The translations under genes and the position numbers were made by a program. Source: AP-15 sp963832875 (GTDB lineage Bacteria; Pseudomonadota; Alphaproteobacteria; ATCC43930; CGMCC-115725). From it: a stretch of DNA of 64,000 nucleotides. The stretch lies in NCBI GenBank assembly GCA_963832875.1, contig CAWHWB010000013.1:62001-126000 (forward strand), written 5' to 3'. Below are positions 1 to 7,303 of this stretch, in pieces. The stretch's first letter is position 1, and every line of letters begins with the position of its first letter. The notes beneath the pieces were generated by a model. That model did not search any database, was not told the origin of the DNA, and was given only the letters and a program-made list of their open reading frames with translations.

Positions 1-143
1 AGAAAACCCGGGCCGGCGCGAAAGCTGGTGAAGGACGCACCCTCGCCGCCGTACAGCATCTCGAGCCCGAGCACGCGGTAGAACCGGACCGCGCGCGCCA
101 TGTCGTGCGTCGCGAGCGTGACGGCGCTGATCCCGGCGATCAT
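1..143 (-). CDS. VOC (glyoxalase/dioxygenase-fold) protein, N-terminal part
   Basis: The reverse strand encodes a start of the form MIAGISAVTLATHDMARAV followed by RFYRVLGLEMLYGGEGASF, the first beta-alpha-beta unit of the vicinal-oxygen-chelate fold; the His in TLATHD is at the usual first metal-ligand position. Only about 47 residues are present because the gene runs off the left edge. The start lies 29 bases after the stop of the Rieske oxygenase on the same strand, so the two are probably co-transcribed. Substrate unknown. The VOC assignment is by recognition of the fold motif; the function beyond that is open. Confidence 0.75.
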   Translation of the reverse strand, partial: MIAGISAVTLATHDMARAVRFYRVLGLEMLYGGEGASFTSFRAGPGF

Positions 144-171
144 CGCGAACGGCGGCGATCGGCCCCGCCGG

Positions 172-1443
172 TCACGCCTCGGCGGAGCCGGCCTCGATCG
201 TCCCCGCGACGACGTTGCGGGCGACCTCGCGCAGCAGCTCTTTGTCCGCTTCTGGCGTGGCCGCGGGAGGGATGCCGGCAACAACTCGGTCATGGCTGTA
301 GGTCGGCACCGCGCCGCCATTGTGCAGGATGCGGTAGCCCAATTCCTCGCCGTTCTTCACGGCGCGGATGCCGCGCCGGATCAGGTTGCGCATCATGATG
401 ACGCCGCGATCGGTTGATGCGAGGTGCTCGAGGCCGTGCCGCGCCACCCCGCCATGGATGCTAGTCTGCGCGTCGTAATCGCCAGGGACCCGCTGCCGCT
501 CTTCGTAGGGCCGGCTGGCGTCCTGCCCGAACCCACCGCCCTGTCGCATCTCCTTGCCCTCGGGCGCGCGGTAATAGCCAATCTGCATCGTGTGGGTATC
601 GTCGAGCGGCACCGCCCAAGTCGTCGCCATCGGCCGGTTGACCGAGTTGCGCTGCGACATCGGGTCGAGGTTCGGCGGGAACTGGTGGATGTTGGGCAGG
701 ATGAAATCGGCGACCCGCACCCACACCCGGTCCGCTTGCCGGCGGGTGTCGATATAGACCATGCCGACCGGGGTCTCCATCCAGTCCCATTCGCCGAGTG
801 CGGCCAAATCCTCGGTAAATCCTTCGCTGCCAGGCAATGTGTGCAGAAACGCCAGATGCGCCGGGTCCATGGCGTTTTCCTTGACCTGCAGCCAGTTGCA
901 TTCCCACAAGGTCGGCGCGCGCGCGACCAGCCGGTAGCCGGGCAGATCGTAGGTGTCGAGCACTGGGAAATCTGGCTCACTGTCGGGCGGGCCCATATAG
1001 GCGAAGACCAGCCCCTGATGCTCGCGCACCGGGTAGGCGCCGTGAAACAGCCGATCCTTCAAGGTGCTGTCGGCCGGCTCTCCCGGGGTTTCGAGGATCG
1101 TGCCATCGCAATCGAACAGCCAGCCGTGATAGCAGCAGCGGATGCCCTTGTCGCCGATCAGCCCGAATTCGAGCGAAGTGCCGCGATGCGGGCAATGCAG
1201 CTCCAAGAGGCCGATCGCGCCGCTCTTGTCGCGAAACGCGACCAGATCCTCACCGAGGATGCGCAATCGTCGCGGCACCGCGCCCAGCTCGCTCGCCAGC
1301 ACGACCGGCTGCCAGAAGCGCCGCAGATATTCGCCGCACGGCGTCCCCGGCCCGACCCGGGTCAATTCCTCGTCCTCCGGCGGCCGCCCGCGATGGTGAT
1401 AAGCGCTGTGGGCGGTGCTCAGAAATGGCGCTCTCTCGGACAT
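172..1443 (-). CDS. Rieske non-heme iron aromatic ring-hydroxylating oxygenase, alpha subunit
   Basis: 423 residues. A Rieske [2Fe-2S] site is visible as C84-x-H86 and C103-x2-H106 (CPHRG ... CCYHGW). The catalytic mononuclear iron site follows as D193-x2-H196-x4-H201 in the motif ENAMDPAHLAFLH. This order and length fit the phthalate-4,5-dioxygenase/vanillate-demethylase-like class, in which an alpha subunit works with a separate reductase. No ferredoxin or reductase gene is nearby, so the electron donor must be encoded elsewhere. A VOC-fold gene follows on the same strand. Expected reaction: NADH-dependent hydroxylation or O-demethylation of an aromatic acid; the substrate cannot be read from the sequence. 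Confidence 0.9.
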   Translation of the reverse strand: MSERAPFLSTAHSAYHHRGRPPEDEELTRVGPGTPCGEYLRRFWQPVVLASELGAVPRRLRILGEDLVAFRDKSGAIGLLELHCPHRGTSLEFGLIGDKGIRCCYHGWLFDCDGTILETPGEPADSTLKDRLFHGAYPVREHQGLVFAYMGPPDSEPDFPVLDTYDLPGYRLVARAPTLWECNWLQVKENAMDPAHLAFLHTLPGSEGFTEDLAALGEWDWMETPVGMVYIDTRRQADRVWVRVADFILPNIHQFPPNLDPMSQRNSVNRPMATTWAVPLDDTHTMQIGYYRAPEGKEMRQGGGFGQDASRPYEERQRVPGDYDAQTSIHGGVARHGLEHLASTDRGVIMMRNLIRRGIRAVKNGEELGYRILHNGGAVPTYSHDRVVAGIPPAATPEADKELLREVARNVVAGTIEAGSAEA

Positions 1444-1516
1444 CCTGCTTCTCCATCATGCGCAGTAGCGGCTCGGCCGGGTGCAGCGCGATATTGACCG
1501 GCGGCAGCGCGGTCGG

Positions 1517-2578
1517 TCAAGGCGGCGGGGGGTCCGGGTCGAGCTGCATATCGAACGCGGTCAGCAACGCCGCGGTCGCCGCGTAATTGCCGATCAGCGC
1601 GACCAGATCGACCAGCCGGCGGCGGCCGAACAGCCCTAATGCCCGGGCATAGGTCGCCGGCGACACATGGCGCGCGCCGAAAATTTCGCGGGCCAGGTCA
1701 ATCACGACCGCATCGGCCTCGGGTAGCCCGCCGCTGGCCTGGCGATGCCTGATCACGTCGATCAGCGTCGGGGCAATTCCTTCCGCCAGCGCCGCCCCTT
1801 CGTGCGCGGCCCATTCGAAGCGGCTGTCGAGCTCGCGCGCGGTCGCGAGGATCGCCAGCTCGCGCACCCGCCCGCCGAGCCCCGCCTCGTAGCGCAGATA
1901 ATGGTTGACCGGCCGCGAGCGGCGCGACAGCTCGGGGCTGTGCAACTGGATGCCGCCGGGCCCTCTCAACCCGCGCAGGGTGCCACCCGCCGGGTCGGCC
2001 AGCCGATCCCAAATCCGCTGCGCCTCCGGGTCGAGCTCTTCGCGCCGCGGCAATGGCAGCCGGCACCCCAACTCGGGATCGACATCGGCGGGATACCCTC
2101 CCGGTGCCGCGATCTGGCGATGATGCTCGACGAACACAGTAACCAGCCGCTCGCACCCTACTCGGTCGACTTCATCGAACCGCGCGAGAATCGGGCTGTC
2201 GAGGTCAAGCACGCCCACCACCCCGCCGTCCTCGATCAGCGGCACGACCAGCTCGGAGCGCGAGTTCGGATCGCAGGCGATGTGCCCGGGAAACTGGTCG
2301 ACATCCGGGACCAGCACCGTCTCGCCGCGCGCCGCTGCCGTACCGCACACGCCCCTGCCGATCGCGATGCGCAGGCAGGCGGGCTTCCCTTGGAACGGCC
2401 CCAGCACCAGCTCGTTTCCCTTGCGCCGATAAAACCCGGCCCAGCTGAGCTCGGGCAGCTCGTGATAGATCAGCGCCGCCATGTTGGCGGCGTTGGCGAC
2501 CCGGTCGGTTTCGCCTTCGAGCAGGGCCATCAGTTGCACGGCAAGTTCGCGGTAAATCTGTGATTTGGCGTCGGGCAT
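1517..2578 (-). CDS. GAF-domain free-methionine-(R)-sulfoxide reductase fused to a carboxymuconolactone-decarboxylase-like domain
   Basis: 353 residues from the ATG at 2578; a longer reading frame upstream would run into the divergent promoter region of the next gene, so the internal start is preferred. Residues 1-155 form a GAF domain of the fRMsr (YebR/MsrC) type: Cys68, Cys78 and Cys102 have the spacing 10 and 24 of the catalytic cysteines known in E. coli fRMsr (C84, C94, C118). Residues about 175-345 resemble the carboxymuconolactone decarboxylase/AhpD-like helical domain (RELAILATARELDSRFEW, then H and E), but lack the CxxC pair of AhpD peroxidases. The first domain should reduce free methionine sulfoxide; the role of the second is unknown. 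Divergent from the CoxL-like gene. Confidence 0.75.
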   Translation of the reverse strand: MPDAKSQIYRELAVQLMALLEGETDRVANAANMAALIYHELPELSWAGFYRRKGNELVLGPFQGKPACLRIAIGRGVCGTAAARGETVLVPDVDQFPGHIACDPNSRSELVVPLIEDGGVVGVLDLDSPILARFDEVDRVGCERLVTVFVEHHRQIAAPGGYPADVDPELGCRLPLPRREELDPEAQRIWDRLADPAGGTLRGLRGPGGIQLHSPELSRRSRPVNHYLRYEAGLGGRVRELAILATARELDSRFEWAAHEGAALAEGIAPTLIDVIRHRQASGGLPEADAVVIDLAREIFGARHVSPATYARALGLFGRRRLVDLVALIGNYAATAALLTAFDMQLDPDPPPP

Positions 2579-2654
2579 CGCGATTTCCGTCTTGGCCAAG
2601 CGCGGTTGGCGATATCCTGACGCAAACGAACGTAGCTGCGCAAAAGGATCAGCC

Positions 2655-5009
2655 ATGAACGACGTCCTTGATCCGATCGCTTTTGGGATCGACGAGAAAT
2701 TCGCCATCGGCCAGCCGGTGCCGCGTTCCGAGGACCCGGTGCTGCTGCGCGGCGAAGGGCGTTACTCCGACGATGTCAGCCTGCCCGGCCAGGCCTATGC
2801 GGTGATGGTGCGCAGCCATTATGCGCACGGCCTGATCCGCGGCATCGACACCGCGGCGGCGCGGGCCATGCCCGGCGTGCTCGGCGTCTATACCGCGGCC
2901 GAACTGGCGCAGGGCGGCGTCGGCGCGTTGCCGGCGCGCCAGGTCATGAACAATCGCGACGGCACGCCGATGCTGACCCCGACCCATTACCCGCTCGCCA
3001 CAGGCAAGGTGCGTCATGTCGGCGAGGCCGTCGCCGCGGTCGTCGCCGAGACCGTCGCCCAAGCCAAGGACGCGGCCGAAACTGTGGTCGTCGATATCGA
3101 CTCGTTGCCGGCGGTGACCGAACCCGCCCTCGCCGATGCCGCCAACGCGCCCGTCCTTTACGACGAGGTGCCGGGCAATGTCGGGCTCGATTTTCATTAC
3201 GGCGACAGCGAAAAGGTGGCCGCGGCCTTTGCCTCGGCCGCCCATGTCACCCGCCTGGTGCTGCGCAACAACCGGATCGTCGTCAACCCGATGGAGCCGC
3301 GCGCCGCACTCGCCGAATACGACCCCGAGCGCCGCCATTGGACCTTGCATGTCGGCTGCCAGGGGGTGTTCGGCTTTCGCAACTACGTCGCCCAGGTACT
3401 CGGCGCCGGCCGCGACCAATTGCGCATCCTGACCGACCGGGTCGGCGGCTCGTTCGGCATGAAGCAGCCGACCTATGCCGAATATTACTGCATCCTGCAC
3501 GCGGCGCGCGAACTCCGCCGCCCGGTCAAATGGACCGACGAGCGCTCCGGCAGCTTTGTTTCCGACAGCCACGGCCGCGACCACCAGATGACCGCCGAAT
3601 TGGCGCTCGATGCGCAGGGCAATTTCCTCGCGGTGCGGCTCGCCGGCTATGGCAATCTCGGCGCGACCTACGGCGCCCCCGGCCCGGCGACGCGCAACGC
3701 GGTCCGCAACACCCTCGGCGTCTACAAGACCCCGCTGATCGAGGTCTCGACCAAATGCGTTTTTACCAACACGACGCCGGTCGGCGCCTATCGCGGCGCC
3801 GGGCGCCCCGAAGCCAATTACTACATGGAGCGGCTCGTTGACACCGCCGCGGGCGAGATCGGCATCGACCGCGTCGAACTGCGTCGCCGCAACCACATCC
3901 CGCCCGAAGCGATGCCGTACAAGAGCCCGAACGGCACAACCTATGACAGCGGCGAGTTCACCGCACTCCTCGACCAGGCCCTGGTCTTGGCCGATTGGGA
4001 CGGGTTCCCGGCGCGCCAGGAAGAGAGCCGGGCGCGGGGCCTGCTGCGCGGCCGCGGCATCGCCGATTATCTCGAATTGACCGGCCCGCCCGGCCGCGAG
4101 ATGGGCGGCATCCGCTTCGAAGAGAACGGCGACGTGACGATCATCACCGGCACCCTCGATTACGGCCAGGGCCACGCCTCGCCCTTCGCCCAGGTGCTGG
4201 CGACGAGGCTCGGCATCCCGTTCCGGCGCATTCGGCTATTGCAGGGCGACAGCGATGAATTGATCGCCGGCGGCGGCACCGGCGGCTCGAAATCGATGAT
4301 GACCAGCGGCACCGCGATCGTCGAGGCCGGCGACAAGGTGATCGAGGCCGGGAAACAGATCGCCGCCCACGTGCTTGAGGCCGCCGCCGCCGACATCGAG
4401 TTCCGCGCCGGCCGCTTTGTCATCGCCGGCACCGACCGCTCGGTCGGCATCATGGAGCTGGCGGCCAAGATCCATGCCGGTCTCGATCTGCCATCGGGCC
4501 TGCCGCAGACGCTCGACGTCGCCAACATTTCGAATGGCCCGCCCTCGGCCTTCCCCAATGGCTGCCATATCGCCGAAATCGAGGTCGATCCCGAAACCGG
4601 CGTCGCCGAGGTTGTGCGCTACCGCTTCGTCAATGATTTCGGCGTCGTGATCAACCCGCTCCTGGTCACCGGCCAGGCGCATGGCGGGATCGTCCAGGGC
4701 ATCGGCCAGGCGCTGCGCGAGCGCACCGTCTACGACGCCCAGGGCCAATTATTGACCGGCTCCTACATGGATTACGCGATGCCCCGCGCCGAGGACGCTC
4801 CGATGTTCGCGAGCGAGAGCCACCCGGTCCCGGCCAAAACCAACCCATTGGGTGCCAAGGGCTGTGGCGAAGCCGGCTGCGCCGGCGCTCTCCCCTCGGT
4901 CATGAACGCCCTCCTCGACGCCCTCTCCCCCTACGGCATCCACCACCTCGACATGCCCGCCACGCCCGAGCGCGTCTGGCGCGCAATCCAGGAGGCGCGG
5001 GCGAAATAA
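2655..5009 (+). CDS. Xanthine dehydrogenase family molybdopterin-binding (large) subunit, form-II CoxL-like
   Basis: 784 residues from the ATG at 2655, chosen because homologues begin close to the motif IGQPVPRSEDPVLLRGEGRYSDD. The protein carries the molybdopterin-cytosine-dinucleotide binding features GGSFGMKQ and GAYRGAGRPE, and the C-terminal GCGEAGCAGALP segment with the catalytic Glu that activates the Mo-bound water. AYRGAGR, rather than AYRCSFR, marks the form-II group, whose members are mostly hydroxylases of unknown substrates rather than true CO dehydrogenases. The medium FAD subunit and the small 2Fe-2S subunit normally found beside it are missing from this window. The last 144 bases are duplicated at 5807-5950. 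Confidence 0.88.
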   Translation: MNDVLDPIAFGIDEKFAIGQPVPRSEDPVLLRGEGRYSDDVSLPGQAYAVMVRSHYAHGLIRGIDTAAARAMPGVLGVYTAAELAQGGVGALPARQVMNNRDGTPMLTPTHYPLATGKVRHVGEAVAAVVAETVAQAKDAAETVVVDIDSLPAVTEPALADAANAPVLYDEVPGNVGLDFHYGDSEKVAAAFASAAHVTRLVLRNNRIVVNPMEPRAALAEYDPERRHWTLHVGCQGVFGFRNYVAQVLGAGRDQLRILTDRVGGSFGMKQPTYAEYYCILHAARELRRPVKWTDERSGSFVSDSHGRDHQMTAELALDAQGNFLAVRLAGYGNLGATYGAPGPATRNAVRNTLGVYKTPLIEVSTKCVFTNTTPVGAYRGAGRPEANYYMERLVDTAAGEIGIDRVELRRRNHIPPEAMPYKSPNGTTYDSGEFTALLDQALVLADWDGFPARQEESRARGLLRGRGIADYLELTGPPGREMGGIRFEENGDVTIITGTLDYGQGHASPFAQVLATRLGIPFRRIRLLQGDSDELIAGGGTGGSKSMMTSGTAIVEAGDKVIEAGKQIAAHVLEAAAADIEFRAGRFVIAGTDRSVGIMELAAKIHAGLDLPSGLPQTLDVANISNGPPSAFPNGCHIAEIEVDPETGVAEVVRYRFVNDFGVVINPLLVTGQAHGGIVQGIGQALRERTVYDAQGQLLTGSYMDYAMPRAEDAPMFASESHPVPAKTNPLGAKGCGEAGCAGALPSVMNALLDALSPYGIHHLDMPATPERVWRAIQEARAK
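4866..5009 (+). repeat. Direct repeat, copy A: 3' end of the CoxL-like gene
   Basis: These 144 bases, including the stop codon, recur at 5807-5950 with about 13 substitutions (about 91 % identity by eye). The two copies bracket the PIN toxin-antitoxin pair and are offset by 941 bases. Confidence 0.9.
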
Positions 5010-5026
5010 TCGCCGTTGCGCCAGCG

Positions 5027-5061
5027 CATAGTAATATCATATATGATGTGATATTACTATG
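5027..5061. promoter_or_regulatory. 13-bp perfect inverted repeat, probable operator of the toxin-antitoxin operon
   Basis: CATAGTAATATCA at 5027-5039 and its exact reverse complement TGATATTACTATG at 5049-5061 are separated by 9 AT-rich bases. The site ends three bases before the GTG start of the toxin gene. Position, symmetry and AT-richness in a GC-rich background fit an operator bound by the ribbon-helix-helix antitoxin for autorepression; binding itself is inferred. Confidence 0.75.
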
Positions 5062-5063
5062 AT

Positions 5064-5486
5064 GTGAGGTGTGTGCTCGATACCAACGTTGTGGTCGCCG
5101 CGATGCGCAGCCCGACTGGTGCCTCCGCCAAGTTGCTGCGGATGGCGCGGCGGTCCGAGGTCATGCTGCTCGCCAATATCGCGCTCGCGCTCGAATACGA
5201 GGCGACGTGCAAATTTGCCGAGCAGCGCCTCGCCGCCGGGCTCGATCTGCGCGAGGTCGGCGTCTTTCTCGACGCGGTGTTGGCGATGGCGGAGCCGGTC
5301 GAGACGCATTTTATGTGGCGCCCGCAGTTGCGCGACCCGGCCGACGAGCTTGTGCTCGAGGCCGCGGTCAACGGCCGCGCCGCCGCGATCGTCACCTTCA
5401 ACCGGCGGGATTTCGGCCCGGCGCCCGCCCGGTTCGGCATCGATGTGCTGACACCAGCCGAAGCCCTCCGGAGGATCAGGACATGA
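5064..5486 (+). CDS. PIN-domain toxin of a type II toxin-antitoxin system
   Basis: 140 residues with a GTG start (MRCVLDTNVVVAAMRSPTGA). The opening LDTNVVV supplies the first acidic residue of the PIN RNase active site; later acidic residues lie in ADELVLEAAVNG and in FNRRDFG near the C-terminus, the expected order for the Mg-dependent ribonuclease fold. It matches the family annotated as putative toxin component, PIN family. The ATG at 5062 reads straight into a stop, so the GTG at 5064 is the first usable start; no clear Shine-Dalgarno is visible because the operator palindrome occupies that space. It overlaps the antitoxin gene by ATGA, indicating translational coupling, with the toxin first. 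Confidence 0.88.
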   Translation: MRCVLDTNVVVAAMRSPTGASAKLLRMARRSEVMLLANIALALEYEATCKFAEQRLAAGLDLREVGVFLDAVLAMAEPVETHFMWRPQLRDPADELVLEAAVNGRAAAIVTFNRRDFGPAPARFGIDVLTPAEALRRIRT

Positions 5487-5731
5487 AACACACGAGCACC
5501 TACCCGCTGCGTCTTCCCCATTCGGTCAAGGCGGAAGTCGAACGGCGCGCCAAGGAGGACGGCATCAGCATCAATCAGTTTGTGGCAACGGCCGTGGCCG
5601 AGAAGCTCGCGGCGATGAACACGGCCGCGTTTTTCGCCGAGCGCCGGGCACGCGCCGACTTCGAGGCATTCGACCGGCTGATGTGCCGCAACGGCGGCGA
5701 GCCGCCGCAACCCGACGACACGCTCGCCTGA
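5483..5731 (+). CDS. Ribbon-helix-helix antitoxin of the PIN toxin-antitoxin pair
   Basis: 82 residues (starts MKHTSTYPLRLPHSVKAEVE). The N-terminal beta strand TYPLRLPHSV followed by two helices, KAEVERRAKEDGISINQFV and an Ala-rich continuation, is the ribbon-helix-helix/Arc-like DNA-binding pattern found in HicB-C-terminal and CopG-like antitoxins. The remaining 35 charged residues should wrap around the toxin. The start overlaps the toxin stop (ATGA, 5483-5486). It probably represses the operon through the palindrome at 5027-5061. Confidence 0.85.
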   Translation: MKHTSTYPLRLPHSVKAEVERRAKEDGISINQFVATAVAEKLAAMNTAAFFAERRARADFEAFDRLMCRNGGEPPQPDDTLA

Positions 5732-5806
5732 GGCCGGATGACTGCACGCTCATATCCGCCAGCCGCCCGGCGGGGGCCAGACGAACCCGCTCCGCGCCAG
5801 GGAGGC

Positions 5807-5950
5807 GGCGAAGCCGGCTGCGCCGGCGCGCTCCCCTCGGTCATGAACGCCCTCCTCGACGCCCTCTCCCGCTACGGCATCCATCATCTCGACATGCCCG
5901 CCACCCCCGAGCGCGTCTGGCGCACGATCCAGGCGGCGCGCGCCCGATAG
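5807..5950 (+). pseudogene. Duplicated 3' fragment of the CoxL-like gene, direct repeat copy B
   Basis: The fragment encodes EAGCAGALPSVMNALL and continues to VWRTIQAARAR and a stop, the same ending as the complete CoxL-like protein upstream. About 131 of 144 bases match copy A, and homology starts abruptly at 5807. A 70-codon frame opens at the ATG at 5738, but its first 23 codons look unrelated, so the fragment is unlikely to be a working gene. It is either a duplicated gene end left by an insertion event or the tail of a deleted paralogue. Confidence 0.8.
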
Positions 5951-6166
5951 CGGCGACGCTCGTCAGGCACAACCCAAGGGAGAAAGATGAAGCTTGGCGT
6001 CTCACTTGCGATCGTATTGAGCGTCGGTCACACTCTCGCCTGCTAACCTGCCCGGAAGCCGCTTCGGTACGGCCGTCGCGTTGCGATCGCAAAGCCGCCG
6101 CAGCTCGACTATATTCAACCGGCAAGAAGCTTTGGCATGAGAAGCCCCGATTTGAGGAGCATAGGA

Positions 6167-6760
6167 ATGGCGGACGGCACCTCTGCGATGCTACCTGAGA
6201 CCCCGGCCGAGGCGGTGACGCCGCGCGGCATCCACCATCTCGTCATCAATGTCCGCGACATCGAAGAATCGCACAAATTCTGGACCCAGACGCTGGGTTT
6301 CAAGCAGGTCGCCTATTCGAAGCGGCGCAATGGCAAGATGCGGTTTTATTCGGGCGACCATGACGGTCGCATGAACCATCACGACATCGCACTCTGCGAG
6401 AATCCGAACCTGCCGAAACCGCCCGCCGATTGGGCAATGTTCGACCAGCCGGTCGCGATCAACCACATCGCGATCACCTTGCCCGACCGCGCGGCGTGGC
6501 TGAAGCAATTGGCCTGGCTGCGGGCGCAGGGCGTCAAGTTCGAGCGCCGCGTCAACCACGGCATGACCCACAGCCTCTACATCGTCGATCCCAACGGCTA
6601 TGGCGTCGAGGTGCTCTACGAGCTGCCGCGCGAGGTGTGGGGCGAGAACATCCAGGGGGCCATCGATTACGCCGAGCCGGTCTCGACCGAAGGCGACGCC
6701 GCCTTCATCGACGACACCGACTACCCGAAATTTGGCACCGCCGAAAAAACCGCCGGGTAG
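6167..6760 (+). CDS. VOC-family extradiol-dioxygenase-like protein
   Basis: 197 residues. The ATG at 6167 is preferred over an ATG 30 bases upstream because AGGAG lies just before it. Two VOC modules are visible: the first opens with GIHHLVINVRDIEESHKFW, the second with INHIAITLPDRAAWLKQL and closes with HSLYIVDPNGYGVEVLYE. The His pair and the final Glu are in the positions of the 2-His-1-Glu iron site of catechol-2,3-dioxygenase-like proteins. Likely an aromatic ring-cleavage or related enzyme; the substrate is unknown. It stands alone on its strand. Confidence 0.82.
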   Translation: MADGTSAMLPETPAEAVTPRGIHHLVINVRDIEESHKFWTQTLGFKQVAYSKRRNGKMRFYSGDHDGRMNHHDIALCENPNLPKPPADWAMFDQPVAINHIAITLPDRAAWLKQLAWLRAQGVKFERRVNHGMTHSLYIVDPNGYGVEVLYELPREVWGENIQGAIDYAEPVSTEGDAAFIDDTDYPKFGTAEKTAG

Positions 6761-7303
6761 AGCCGCGCCCGCCGACCACGAGCATTGGCTTGGTGTGCTC
6801 GGTCAGACCTTTCGCAATTCAGCCTCGTCATACCGGCGAAAGCCGGTATCGACGGCTGATATAGACCCCGTCCTGCGAGCGTGTGAAGGAATTGCCGCTG
6901 AACGGAAGGCAGGCTGTGAACGGATGCGGTGCGTGGTTCGAGACGCGCCAGCTTGTCCGGAGGAGCCGCAGCCGGCGGCGTCTCGAAGGGGCGCTCCTCA
7001 CCATGAGGTGAGCCTTGATAGCATTGGAAGAATTGGCTCATCCTGAGGAGACCGCGAAGCGGTCGTCTCAAAGAGCCTGCCCTCGCGAAAGCGGGGGACG
7101 CGCCATGCCAGTCCAGCCAAATCAGACTTCTTCACACGCTCCTGCGCCGGGCTGACGAGAAAGTGATACGGCGAACTTCAATTCGGGACAGGGCGACGCC
7201 TGTCCCTGGAACGCGATCCAGGCCGCGCGTCCGATGATTTGGACGTAAAATTGACGTCGAGCGTGCTATTCATATCTGCTTTTTTGTTGACGGCTAAATT
7301 TGC
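6761..7303. other. Intergenic region with palindromic and decayed repeats
   Basis: No gene is supported here. It contains a perfect hairpin with a GAAA loop (6830-6849), degenerate copies of the alphaproteobacterial repeat with the words CCTCACCATGAGG and CATCCTGAGGAG (about 6950-7075), a second GCGAAAGC hairpin near 7080-7096, and a short match to the coxL 3' end at 7206-7235. From 7236 the sequence becomes AT-richer and probably contains the promoter of the restriction-modification gene. Confidence 0.6.
6830..6849. repeat. Intergenic hairpin repeat with GAAA loop
   Basis: ATACCGGC and GCCGGTAT form a perfect 8-bp stem around a GAAA tetraloop. Related GCGAAAGC-centred palindromes occur near 7080-7096, 31231-31310 and 63670-63710. 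This looks like a dispersed REP-type element. Confidence 0.7.

Noticed and set aside
2655..5009. True aerobic CO dehydrogenase large subunit.
   Set aside because: The active-site loop is AYRGAGR, not AYRCSFR, and no coxM or coxS gene is adjacent.
5987..6046. A 19-codon frame starting MKLGVSLAIVLSVG with a good ribosome site (AAGGGAGAAAG).
   Set aside because: Too short and without a recognisable family; it may be the start of a lost gene, but nothing else supports it.
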